DNA of 64,000 bases from CAWEDP01 sp963807925 (GTDB taxonomy: Bacteria; Acidobacteriota; Vicinamibacteria; Vicinamibacterales; CAVVIG01): assembly GCA_963807925.1 (NCBI GenBank), contig CAWEDP010000002.1, positions 310,001 through 374,000 on the forward strand, written 5' to 3'. The notes beneath the pieces were generated by a model. It ran no database searches and was not told the origin of the DNA. It was given only the letters and a program-made list of their open reading frames with translations. Made by a program: the position numbers and the translations under genes. Of this stretch, positions 36,475 to 45,314 are shown piece after piece. Within the stretch, counting starts at the first letter, position 1. Every line of letters starts with the position of its first letter.

Positions 36475-37656
36475 ATGTTCAAGGCGACGGCGGGACGGGT
36501 GCTGCCGACGACGGTGACGGGGTCGTTGCCGCGGCCGAGCTGGTATACGGAGAATTTGGGGACGCGGTCGTTCCTGGCCGCGATGGTGGAGAGCCGGTTC
36601 CGGGAGCAGTATGTGGACGCGCTGGGGTGTTATCTGCGGGAGCAGGAGGTGGCGGGGCTTGACATCGTGACCGACGGGGACTGCCGGTTCGATCAGGACG
36701 TGGGGGGGCAGAGCTGGACGAGCTACCCGCCGCACCACATGGCGGGGTTCGAGACGCGGCACCCGCAGCTGGCGCGGGTGGGGGCGGGAGGGCTGGCGTT
36801 TCCACGGGGGCACATTCTGCACGACTACCTGGAAGCGCGGGTGATGCCGGTGCTGGTGGGGCCGGTGGGGCGGGGGGAGCTGCAGTATCCGGAGATCTGG
36901 AAAGCGGCGCAGCGGCTGACGCGGCAGCCGGTGAAGTTCGGGACGGTGACGCCGGAGCTGGTGGCCTTCGCGGTACAGGACACGCAGTACCGGTCGCTGC
37001 CGGAGCGGATTCTGGCGATCAGCGACGCCTTCAACGCGGAGCTGCACGATCTGGCGGACGCGGGGTGCCCGGTGATTCAGCTGGAGGAGCCGCAGATTCA
37101 TCTGCTGGCGGCGCGCGGCTACGTGGACCCGGTGATCACGCCGGCGTTCATGCTGGAGGTGTTCAACAACACGGTCAAAGGGCTGCGGGCGAAGACCGAA
37201 GTGTGGTGCCACACCTGCTGGGGCAATCCGTCGCAGCAGCGGATGTTCGCGACCCCGCAGAGCTACCGGCCGGCGCTGGCGCTGCTCAACCAGGTGGATG
37301 CCGACGTGCTGACCTTCGAGATGGCGAGCACGGGGGCGCCCGAGCTGGAGGCGGTGGGGCGGGCGATCACGGAGAAGAAGGTGGCCATCGGCGCGATCGA
37401 CCATCACACGCTGCAGGTGGAGGCGCCCGGGGAGGTGGCGGCGCTGGTCCGGCGGGCGCTGCAGGTGATTCCGGCCGAGCGGCTGGTGCTCTCGTCGGAC
37501 TGCGGGATGGGGCGGGAAGGGATGAGCCGGCGGCACGCGTTCTACAAGATGGTGGCGCTGGTGCAGGGCGTGAACCAGGTGAAGCAGGAGCTCGGGCTGC
37601 CGGTGACCCCGTCGCTCGCCGCCGACCCGGCGTTCTCGCTCATTCGCTCGGCGTAA
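36475..37656 (+). CDS. MetE-like enzyme, second copy
   Basis: 393 residues beginning VLPTTVTGSLPRPSWY. Zinc ligands are H246-x-C248 (WCHTCWGNPSQ) and C343 (SDCGMGREG). The body shares the barrel pattern with the gene before it but is not a close duplicate. Codon use changes sharply here: nearly every third base is G, unlike the mixed C/G wobble of the genes before 36.4 kb. This suggests separate origin or different expression selection. Followed by a tandem GC repeat and a Gfo/Idh oxidoreductase. Confidence 0.85.
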   Translation: MFKATAGRVLPTTVTGSLPRPSWYTENLGTRSFLAAMVESRFREQYVDALGCYLREQEVAGLDIVTDGDCRFDQDVGGQSWTSYPPHHMAGFETRHPQLARVGAGGLAFPRGHILHDYLEARVMPVLVGPVGRGELQYPEIWKAAQRLTRQPVKFGTVTPELVAFAVQDTQYRSLPERILAISDAFNAELHDLADAGCPVIQLEEPQIHLLAARGYVDPVITPAFMLEVFNNTVKGLRAKTEVWCHTCWGNPSQQRMFATPQSYRPALALLNQVDADVLTFEMASTGAPELEAVGRAITEKKVAIGAIDHHTLQVEAPGEVAALVRRALQVIPAERLVLSSDCGMGREGMSRRHAFYKMVALVQGVNQVKQELGLPVTPSLAADPAFSLIRSA

Positions 37657-37720
37657 GGGGCGAACCCAAGGGGCGGACCCAAGGGGCGGACCCCGGGCGG
37701 CGGACCCCGGGCGGCGGGCG
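37655..37720. repeat. Tandem GC-rich repeat between genes
   Basis: Imperfect copies of AAGGGGCGGACCC are followed by copies of GGGCGGCGGACCCC, directly after the MetE-like stop. The unit is about 13-14 bp with roughly four copies. It looks like slippage-type repetition; it is too short and irregular to be a CRISPR array. Confidence 0.6.
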
Positions 37721-37755
37721 GCGGCGACGGCCCGCGGAAGGGAGCGGCGCGGCGG

Positions 37756-38778
37756 ATGCTGGGGGCGGCGATCGTCGGGTTGGGGTGGTGGGGCCAGACG
37801 CTGGTCGAGGCGGTGGCCGCCAGCGCGGCGCTGCGGTTCGTCGCCGGCACGACGCGGACGGCGACGCCGGCGGTGCAGGCGTTCGCCGCGGCGCAGGGCG
37901 TCGCGCTGGTCGACTCGTATGCGGCGGTGCTGGCGCGGCCCGACGTCGAGGCGGTGGTGCTGGCGACGCCGCACTCGCTCCACGCGGCGCAGGTGGTGGC
38001 GGCGGCGGCGGCGGGCAAGCACGTGTTCTGCGAGAAGCCGTTCGCGCTGACGCGGGCGGACGCGGACCGGGCGGTGGCGGCGACGACGCGGGCCGGGGTG
38101 ACGCTCGGGCTCGGCTACAACCGGCGCTTCCATCCGGAGATGGCCCGGCTGCGGGAGCAGATCCGGACCGGGGCGCTGGGCACGATCCTGCACGTCGAGG
38201 CGACGATGACGTTTCCCAACGCGCTGCGGCTGACGCCGACCCAGTGGCGGGCCGACCCGGCCGAGACGCCCTGCGGGGGGCTGACACCGATGGGCGTGCA
38301 TGCGGTGGACGGCATGATCGATCTGTGCGGGCCGATCGCGCAGGTCTTCTGTCAGAGCGTCCGGCGGGTGGTGGCCATCGACGCCGACGACACCACGGCG
38401 GTGCTGCTGCGGATGCAGGGGGGGATGACCGGCTATCTGGGGACGATGACGGCGACCGGGCCGGGCTTCAGCTTCCAGGTGTTCGGGTCGACCGGCTGGG
38501 TGCGGCTCGAGGGGATGACGCACGTGGCCGGCGCCTCGTCGGAGGAGCGGCGGACGCGGCTCTTCGCGACCGGCAAGTTCCAGCCGACGAGCGGGCCGGC
38601 GCAGGTGTGGGAGGCGGCGCGGCTGGACGTGTCGCGGGTGGCGCTGGAGGCCTTCGCGGCGGCGGCGACCGGCGGCCCGGCCTATCCCATCCCGGTGGCC
38701 GAGATGATCCACGGCGTGGCCGTCACCGAGGCGATCGTGCGATCGGCGGCGTCGGGCCAGGTCGAGCCGGTGCGCTGA
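37756..38778 (+). CDS. Gfo/Idh/MocA-family oxidoreductase
   Basis: 340 residues. The N-terminus has a Rossmann start (AAIVGLGWWGQTLVEAVA) and then the family signature HVFCEKPFALTRADADRAV, with the EKP lysine. The C-terminal alpha/beta domain has LGLGYNRRFHPEMARLREQI and TPMGVHAVDGMIDLCGPI, which supplies the catalytic histidine. The family uses NAD(P) to oxidise or epimerise sugars and related alcohols; substrate not predictable. It shares the G-rich wobble of the previous gene and lies 22 bp before the EboE-like gene, so they are probably co-transcribed. Confidence 0.88.
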   Translation: MLGAAIVGLGWWGQTLVEAVAASAALRFVAGTTRTATPAVQAFAAAQGVALVDSYAAVLARPDVEAVVLATPHSLHAAQVVAAAAAGKHVFCEKPFALTRADADRAVAATTRAGVTLGLGYNRRFHPEMARLREQIRTGALGTILHVEATMTFPNALRLTPTQWRADPAETPCGGLTPMGVHAVDGMIDLCGPIAQVFCQSVRRVVAIDADDTTAVLLRMQGGMTGYLGTMTATGPGFSFQVFGSTGWVRLEGMTHVAGASSEERRTRLFATGKFQPTSGPAQVWEAARLDVSRVALEAFAAAATGGPAYPIPVAEMIHGVAVTEAIVRSAASGQVEPVR

Positions 38779-38800
38779 GCCGCCGACGGGACGCCAACTG

Positions 38801-40038
38801 ATGGATCTCGGTCACGGGCTCGGCCATCTCACCTATTCCACGCTGGTGCATCCGGCCGATGACTGGGCGCAGCTGTGGGCCAGCGTCCAGACCTATCTGC
38901 CGGCGGTGAAGGCGCGGGTCGCGCCGGATCGGCCCTTCGGCGTCTGCCTCCGGCTGGCCGCGCCCACCGTGGCGACCCTCGTGGCGCAGCCGCAGGAACG
39001 CGCGCGGCTGCGCGCCTTCCTCGCCGACCACGACCTGTATGTGTATACGGCGAACGCCTTTCCCTACGGGGCGTTCAAGGGCACGGTGGTGAAGGCCCAG
39101 GTGTACGAGCCGGACTGGCAGACCGCCGCGCGCACGCAGTATACGATGCAGGTCGCCGACCTGCTGGCCGAGCTCGGCACCCCGGCCGTGCCGCCGTCGA
39201 TCCAGACCGCGCCGCTCGGCTTCAAGCCGCACGTCACCGGCCCGGCCGTCGTCGCCCGCTTCACCGAACACGTGCTGCAGGTGGTGGCCCATCTGGTGCA
39301 GCTCGAACAGCGCACCGGCCGGCTGGTCACGCTCGCCCTCGAGCCCGAGCCCTACTGCTTTCTGGAGACCACCGCCGACACGATCGCCTACTTCACCGAG
39401 CACCTCTATACCGGCCGCGCCGCCGGGCGGCTGGCCCAGCAGACCGGCCTGCCGATCGCCGAGGCGCACGGCGCGCTGCACCGCCACCTGGGCATCGTCT
39501 TCGACATCGGCCATCAGGCGGTCGGGTTCGAAGACATCCCGGTGTCGCTGCAGCAGTTGAGGGACGCCGAAATCCCGATCTTCAAGCTCCAGGAAGTCGC
39601 CGCCATGCACATGCCGGTGGTCACGCAGGCCACCATCGACGCGCTCCAGCCCTTCGCCCAGACCGTCTACCTCTCGCAGACCGTCCAGCGCAAGAACGGC
39701 ACGCTGACGAAATTTCTCAACCTCGAAGACGCCTTCGCCGCCTGGGCCGCCGACCCCGGGCCCTGCGAGTGGCGCACCCACTTCCACCTGCCGGTCTTTC
39801 TCGAGGACCTCGGCGCCTTCCGCACCACCCGCTTCGCCCTCGAACAGGCGCTCCGCGTCCACAAGGCCACCCCCCTCTCCCGCCAGCTCGAAATCGAAAC
39901 CTACACCTGGGACGTCCTCCCCCCCACCTCAAAACCGGCGACATCGTCGAGTACGTCTGCCGCGAGATCGAGTGGGTCCAAGCGCAGCTGCTCGACGTCG
40001 AAGCACAAGGGTTTCATCGCGCTGAACAACACCAGTAA
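38801..40038 (+). CDS. eboE: EboE-like TIM-barrel metabolite-trafficking protein (C-run frameshift near 39920)
   Basis: Starts LGHLTYSTLVHPADDWAQLW and continues VAPDRPFGVCLRL, LYVYTANAFPYGAFKGTVVK and VYEPDWQTAARTQYTMQV, which match what I know of EboE, a xylose-isomerase-like barrel from the eboABCDEF cluster linked to metabolite export in cyanobacteria and algae. Near the end, seven C bases at 39919-39925 stand where eight would be needed: adding one C changes VLPPTSKPAT into VLPPHLKTGDIVEYV and CREIEWVQAQLLDVEAQGF, the family C-terminus, for about 412 residues. No other ebo gene is visible here. The second half has C-rich wobble. Confidence 0.7.
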
Positions 40039-40132
40039 TCGCGCTGCACCAGCCAGCCCAAGCGGGAGACGCCAGATGCTCGCGGTCCGAATATTTGGAT
40101 CGTCTGGCGCCGCTCTAACTGTTTTCAGTCAT

Positions 40133-40153
40133 TTGTTTCTTGACGTTAAACAA
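40133..40153. promoter_or_regulatory. Copy 5 of the 21-bp palindromic operator, with overlapping promoter
   Basis: Arms TTGTTTCTTG and CGTTAAACAA around a central A, the outer six bases of each side forming a perfect inverted repeat. TTGACG at 40140-40145 can be the -35 box and GATAGT at 40162-40167 the -10 box (16-bp spacer). The receptor starts at 40258. Confidence 0.65.
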
Positions 40154-40257
40154 CCCGCCCAGATAGTGTTCGCTCGCAATATACGTCGGCCTCGATTGCG
40201 AGCGGCAGTTCAGTGAGGTGAAACGCCACAGACCGCGGCGGCAGGAGGTTGCAAAGT

Positions 40258-43200
40258 ATGAATCGATTCGCGAAATCGGTCGTGCTCGTTGGGCTCGTGT
40301 GTGCGATGCCGGCGGCTGCCTGGGCCCAGCAGGTCCAGGCGACCATCGCCGGTGTCGTCAAGGACCCGTCAGGCGCCGTCCTCCCGGGAGTGACAGTCGA
40401 AGCTTCCAGCCCCGTTCTGATCGAGAAGGTCCGGACGGCCGTGACCGACGGCACCGGCCAGTTCCGCATCGTCAACCTGCCTCCGGGGACCTACACGGTC
40501 ACGTTCGAGCTGACCGGGTTCTCGACCGTCAGGCGTGAAGGCATCGAGCTGAGCGGCACGTTGACCGCCGTCGTGAACGCCGATCTGAAGGTGGGCTCGC
40601 TGCAGGAGACCGTCACGGTCAGCGGTGAGACGCCGATCGTCGACACTCAGAGCGCGCGGCGCCAGGCGGTCATCAACGGCGACGTGCTGCAGGCCATTCC
40701 CACGTCGCGGTCGTACAACAACGTGCTGCAACTCGTGCCGGGCGTCGATCCGGGAACCGCGCAAATCCAGTTGAGTCCCACGATGCTGCTCTTCACCGCG
40801 CACGGCGGCAACGCGGAGGACGGCCGTCTGACGGTGGACGGGCTCAACACCGGCGCGTCGCGCGGCGGGGCCGGCGTTTCGGGGTACGTGCCCGACATGC
40901 AGAACACGCAGGAAGTCGCGTTCACCATCTCTGGCAACCTCGGGGAAGCCGAAACCGGCGGGCCGCAGATGACCGTCGTCCCCAAGCAGGGCGGCAACCG
41001 GTTCAGCGGGTCGTTCTTCGCGACCGGCCTCGGCCAAAGCCTGCAGGGCAGCAACTTCACTCCGCGACTGCAGGCGGCGGGCCTCACGGCGCCGGCGAAG
41101 ATCCTGCATCTCTACGACGTCCAGGGTTCGCTCGGCGGCCCGATCAAGAAGGATCGCCTCTGGTTCTTCTACAACATCCGCGACGTCGGCCGCGGCGATG
41201 CGCAGCCGGGCATCTTCGCGAACAAGAACGCCGGCGATCCGACGAAGTGGACCTACGAACCCGATTTGACGCAGCAGGGCCGCATCGATACGTCCCGTTT
41301 CATCAACGCGCTGCGGCTGACGTGGCAGGCGACGCCGCGCAACAAGTTCAGCGCCTTCTACGACAACCAGCCGGCCTGCAGCGGAGCCGCCTGGACCGAC
41401 ACTTCCGGCGCGTGCCGTGTCGATCCGCCGGGGAACGGGTTCATTGCCGGCGGCAGCCAGGCGAACGGGTTCTTCGGTGCAGGGCCGAACGCGCCCGAGA
41501 CCGGCGACTATTCCAACAACTGGCAGCGCGTGCAGCAGGCGAAGTGGCAGTCGCCGGCGACCAACCGGCTGCTCCTCGAGGCGGGCGTCAGCGTGTACGC
41601 CTCGCGGTGGGGATACGAAGAGCGTCCGGGCGACAACACGGCCGATCTGGTGCGCGTGCAGGAGCAGGGAACCATTCCCGGCACCAATTTGTCGAACCTG
41701 AAGTATCGCTCGTCGAACTATCCCAACGGCCGCATCGGCGCGCACACCTGGAGCGCATCGGCTAGCTACGTGACCGGCGCGAACAACTTCAAGGTCGGCT
41801 ACCAGGGGGCCTTTCACCGCGACATCGACGAGCTGTTCGGGATCATCAACAACAGCCAGCGGCTGCAGTACACGTTCCTCAACGGCGTCCCGCGAAGCCT
41901 GACGATGGACTCGGGTCCGTGGACGCGGCAGGTCCGGACCGAGTACGAAGCCACCTTCGCGCAGGATCAATGGACGCACGACCGGTTGACGCTGCAGGGA
42001 GCCGTCCGCTTCGATCATGCCTGGAGTTACTACCCGCCGCAGCAGGTGGGACCGGACCGGTTCCTTCCGACCGCCATCGCGTTCCCGGAAACGCCCGGGA
42101 TTCTCGGCTACAACGACATCACGCCGCGCGTGGGGCTCGCCTACGACCTGCGAGGGGACGGCAAGACCTCGCTGAAGTTCAACGTCGGGAAGTATCTACA
42201 GCCGGCTTCGAATCAGGACCGGTACATCCTGGCCAACCCGGTGTCGCTCCTCACCGTTGCCGGCCAGAGCTCGGTGAACGTGACGCGGACGTGGACCGAC
42301 GCCAATGGGAACTTCAACCCCGATTGCGACCTCATGAATTCGGCGGCGCAGGACAACCGCGCCAGCGGCGGCGACTTCTGCGGCGGCTGGTCGGACCTGA
42401 ACTTCGGCAAACAGAAGCCGGTGACGACCGTCGATCCGGCGATTCTGAGCGGCTGGGGCGTGCGTCCGAGCGACTGGCAGCTCGGCGCCTCGGTGCAGCA
42501 CGAGGTGATACCCCGCGTGTCGGTCGAGGTCGGGTACTACCGGCGGTGGTGGCAGCACTACACCGACGTCACCGACAACGTACTGACGACGGCGACCGAC
42601 TACGGCCAGTACTACGTGACCGCGCCGTCCGATTCGCGGCTGCCCGGGGGCGGCGGCTACACCGTCGGTCCGCTGTACGACATCAGTCCGACGCTGTTCG
42701 GCCAGAACAAGGGCGACATCAACGCCATCGAGAGCTACGGCCAGTACATCCGTAACTGGAATGGCGTGGACGTGAACGTATCGGCGCGGCTGCGGAACGG
42801 GTTGACACTGCAGGGCGGCACGAGCACGGGCAAGCTCAGGACCGACACCTGCGCGGTGCGCGCCGTGGTGCCCGAGTACGGTGGCGGAACGCAGACCAAC
42901 CCGTACTGCAATGATATTCAGCCGTTCCGGACGCAGGTCAAGGCGATTGGGACGTACATCATCCCGAAGGTCGACGTGCTGTTCAGCGGCACGTTCTCGA
43001 GCCTGCCAGGGCCATCGCTCACCGCGACGGTCAACTTCCCGGCAACGGCGGGATCGCCCCTCGCGCAGTCGCTCGGTCGTCCGCTCGCAAGCGCGGCGCC
43101 GACGCAGACCATCAACGTGCTCCCGCCCGATACGTTGTTCGGCGACCGGGCGAACGACCTCGACTTGCGGATCGGCAAGATCTTCAAGTTCGGAGGGAAT

Positions 43201-43347
43201 CGGGCCAACGTGGCGCTCGACCTGGTGAACGTGTTCAACTCGGACGCCATTCTTGCCTACAATGGCCTGTTGAACACGACGTGGCCGACACCAACTTCAG
43301 TGCTCCAGGCGCGACTCGCGCGCATCAGCGTGCAGTTCGACTGGTAA
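40258..43347 (+). CDS. TonB-dependent receptor, Oar-like with carboxypeptidase-regulatory domain
   Basis: 1029 residues, complete. ATG 40258 has AGGAGG about 9 bases upstream and a signal peptide ending at AAWAQQ. The regulatory domain (ATIAGVVKDPSGAVLPGVTVE, PGTYTVTFELTGFSTVRREGI) is followed by the plug (ETVTVSGETPIVDTQSA) and the barrel, ending RLARISVQFDW with the aromatic last residue of outer-membrane proteins. It leads a three-gene operon with the TPR protein (2 bp later) and the CRTAC1-type protein, and carries an operator copy about 105 bp upstream. Confidence 0.93.
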   Translation: MNRFAKSVVLVGLVCAMPAAAWAQQVQATIAGVVKDPSGAVLPGVTVEASSPVLIEKVRTAVTDGTGQFRIVNLPPGTYTVTFELTGFSTVRREGIELSGTLTAVVNADLKVGSLQETVTVSGETPIVDTQSARRQAVINGDVLQAIPTSRSYNNVLQLVPGVDPGTAQIQLSPTMLLFTAHGGNAEDGRLTVDGLNTGASRGGAGVSGYVPDMQNTQEVAFTISGNLGEAETGGPQMTVVPKQGGNRFSGSFFATGLGQSLQGSNFTPRLQAAGLTAPAKILHLYDVQGSLGGPIKKDRLWFFYNIRDVGRGDAQPGIFANKNAGDPTKWTYEPDLTQQGRIDTSRFINALRLTWQATPRNKFSAFYDNQPACSGAAWTDTSGACRVDPPGNGFIAGGSQANGFFGAGPNAPETGDYSNNWQRVQQAKWQSPATNRLLLEAGVSVYASRWGYEERPGDNTADLVRVQEQGTIPGTNLSNLKYRSSNYPNGRIGAHTWSASASYVTGANNFKVGYQGAFHRDIDELFGIINNSQRLQYTFLNGVPRSLTMDSGPWTRQVRTEYEATFAQDQWTHDRLTLQGAVRFDHAWSYYPPQQVGPDRFLPTAIAFPETPGILGYNDITPRVGLAYDLRGDGKTSLKFNVGKYLQPASNQDRYILANPVSLLTVAGQSSVNVTRTWTDANGNFNPDCDLMNSAAQDNRASGGDFCGGWSDLNFGKQKPVTTVDPAILSGWGVRPSDWQLGASVQHEVIPRVSVEVGYYRRWWQHYTDVTDNVLTTATDYGQYYVTAPSDSRLPGGGGYTVGPLYDISPTLFGQNKGDINAIESYGQYIRNWNGVDVNVSARLRNGLTLQGGTSTGKLRTDTCAVRAVVPEYGGGTQTNPYCNDIQPFRTQVKAIGTYIIPKVDVLFSGTFSSLPGPSLTATVNFPATAGSPLAQSLGRPLASAAPTQTINVLPPDTLFGDRANDLDLRIGKIFKFGGNRANVALDLVNVFNSDAILAYNGLLNTTWPTPTSVLQARLARISVQFDW

Positions 43348-43349
43348 CC

Positions 43350-45314
43350 ATGTTCGGAGCGGGGGCGAGACGGCGCGCGCCGGTTCTCGCCCTCGCGCTC
43401 GTCCTGCCGCTGGCTGCTACGCGAGCGTTCGGCCAGCCTCCTCTCGAAACGAAACAGCCGTTCGTCGCGGGCCTGATCGAGTTGCTCGGGGCCGTGTCCG
43501 GCACCTACGGCGATGAAGGGCCACGGCTCTCGGCGAGCGTCGATCGGATGGCGGCCGGGCTGCAGCAGTGGGACGCCGCCGTTCGCGGCTACGCCGCCAC
43601 GATGCAGTCTCGGACGACCGGCGCGGCGGCGCCGGTGGCCGCCGGGCTGCACGTGGCCGTGGGCGCGGTGATGCTCGAGCGCGGGTGGCTGCCCGCGGCG
43701 GCGGACCAGTTCACCGCCGCCCGTACGCTGGATCCGCGACGTCCGGACGTGCCGATGTTGCTGGGCCTCGCCGACGAGCTGGCAAACAGCCCACAGCGGG
43801 CCGCGACCGCGTTTCGCACCGCCTGGACGCTCGATCCCACCGATCCTGTACTCGCCTACCGGTACCTCCGCCACGCGGCATCCTCCGAGACAGCGGAACG
43901 GGCGCGCGCTCGCGATGATCTGCTCGCCTTCCTCGCGCACCAGGGCCCCGACGGCGCGGCTCGGGCGGCGCCGTTCGTCGCCGTGAGGCTGCTCGACGAG
44001 CCGCAGACTCGCGAACCGGTGTTCCCGCCCGCCGCCTACGCCGAGGCGTTCGAGGCGCTGGCAGGGCGACGCTACGAAGACGCGGTCGCCGCGTTTCGCG
44101 CGGCCGTGAGGGTGGACCCGCTGGTCGCCGATCCCGCAATCGCCGAACTGGCGATTGCGCAGGCGGTGGCCGCGCTGAGGGACGGCAGGACGTCGGAAGC
44201 GATTGAGCGACTCGACGCCGTCGCTCGGCGGGACGACTCCGCCGAAGTGCACCGGATGCTCGGCGTGGCTTACTGGTTTGCGGGGCAGAACGCTCAAAGC
44301 ATCGAGTCGCTCGCCGCTGCCGTGAGGCGCAATCCCATGGACGAACGCGCCCGCATGACGATGGCCGACGTGCTGGTGGAGGACCGTCAGCTTGCGCGCG
44401 CCGAACAACTGCTTCTGGAGACGGTCGAGCTGATGCCACGCTCCGGGCAGGCGCAGTTTCGTCTGGGCAAGTTGTACCAGCTGGGGCGCCGCGACCGGGA
44501 AGCGAGGGTGGCGTTCGAACGCGCGGCTGGCTGTCACCCGGTCGCCGGTGCGTTCCAGCTCTACGCCACGATTGCCCGACTGTACGCCGCAGCGCCCGAC
44601 CTCGACGCGGCTGTCGCATGGGAGGAGCGGCGCGTCGAGCTCGATCTGAACGATCCTGCCGCGCACGAGGCGCTCGGCGATGCGTATCGGAAACGGAACC
44701 GTGACGAGGATGCGCTGGCGGAGTTCGTGGTGGCGGCGGCGCTCGACCGGAGCGACGAGGACGCCTACGTGTCGATCGGCCAGATCCTCGTCGCCGCCGG
44801 CCGCTATGCGGACGGATCCGTCGTGCTGCGTCGGGCGGTAGCGCTCGCTCCAGGCCGCTTCGAGCCGCGGTTCCTGTTGGGGACCGCGCTCGTGCGGGCC
44901 GGCGACGAAGACGAAGGAAGGGCTCAGCTCGAGATCGCTCGGGGCCTGCAGACCGAGGAGCTGGAGAGCCGCCGGCAAACCTACGCGTTGACCGGGTTGA
45001 AGATCGAGGCGGCGCGGCAGACCGAGCAGGGTCGACCCGAAGACGCGGCGGCCGGGTGGCAGCAGGTCGTCGAGCGCGAGCCGACCGCCGCCAACTATGT
45101 CAGCCTCGGCCGGTCGCTCGCCGAGGCCGGGCGGCACGAGGCTGCCGTCCAGGCGTTCGCTCACGCTGCAGGGCTCGCCTCCGACCCGGAGGTCCACCGC
45201 CTGCTTGCCGGTGAATACGCCGCGCTCGGGCGGACCGGCGACAGCGCGCGTGAGCGCGCGGAGTATCAGCGGCTCTCGGAAGAACAGTTGCGCCGGCTCG
45301 GGACGGTCCAATGA
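43350..45314 (+). CDS. Exported TPR-repeat protein
   Basis: 654 residues. ATG 43350 follows the receptor stop by 2 bp and starts a signal peptide (VLALALVLPLAATRAFGQ). The rest is a long solenoid of TPR units, for example LQQWDAAVRGYAATMQS, AADQFTAARTLDPRRPDVPML, AYAEAFEALAGRRYEDAVAAF, DDSAEVHRMLGVAYWFAGQN and AQFRLGKLYQLGRRDREARV. Probably periplasmic, acting as a protein-binding scaffold. The stop overlaps the next start (ATGA), a sign of coupled translation. Confidence 0.88.
   Translation: MFGAGARRRAPVLALALVLPLAATRAFGQPPLETKQPFVAGLIELLGAVSGTYGDEGPRLSASVDRMAAGLQQWDAAVRGYAATMQSRTTGAAAPVAAGLHVAVGAVMLERGWLPAAADQFTAARTLDPRRPDVPMLLGLADELANSPQRAATAFRTAWTLDPTDPVLAYRYLRHAASSETAERARARDDLLAFLAHQGPDGAARAAPFVAVRLLDEPQTREPVFPPAAYAEAFEALAGRRYEDAVAAFRAAVRVDPLVADPAIAELAIAQAVAALRDGRTSEAIERLDAVARRDDSAEVHRMLGVAYWFAGQNAQSIESLAAAVRRNPMDERARMTMADVLVEDRQLARAEQLLLETVELMPRSGQAQFRLGKLYQLGRRDREARVAFERAAGCHPVAGAFQLYATIARLYAAAPDLDAAVAWEERRVELDLNDPAAHEALGDAYRKRNRDEDALAEFVVAAALDRSDEDAYVSIGQILVAAGRYADGSVVLRRAVALAPGRFEPRFLLGTALVRAGDEDEGRAQLEIARGLQTEELESRRQTYALTGLKIEAARQTEQGRPEDAAAGWQQVVEREPTAANYVSLGRSLAEAGRHEAAVQAFAHAAGLASDPEVHRLLAGEYAALGRTGDSARERAEYQRLSEEQLRRLGTVQ

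Noticed and set aside
37655..37740. Possible CRISPR-like repeats
   Set aside because: Units are short, contiguous and without spacers.
36469..38712. 747-codon minus-strand frame and a 578-codon plus frame in the G-rich block
   Set aside because: Both are runs of Arg, Pro, His or Gly caused by extreme GC; the MetE-like and Gfo/Idh frames carry all motifs.
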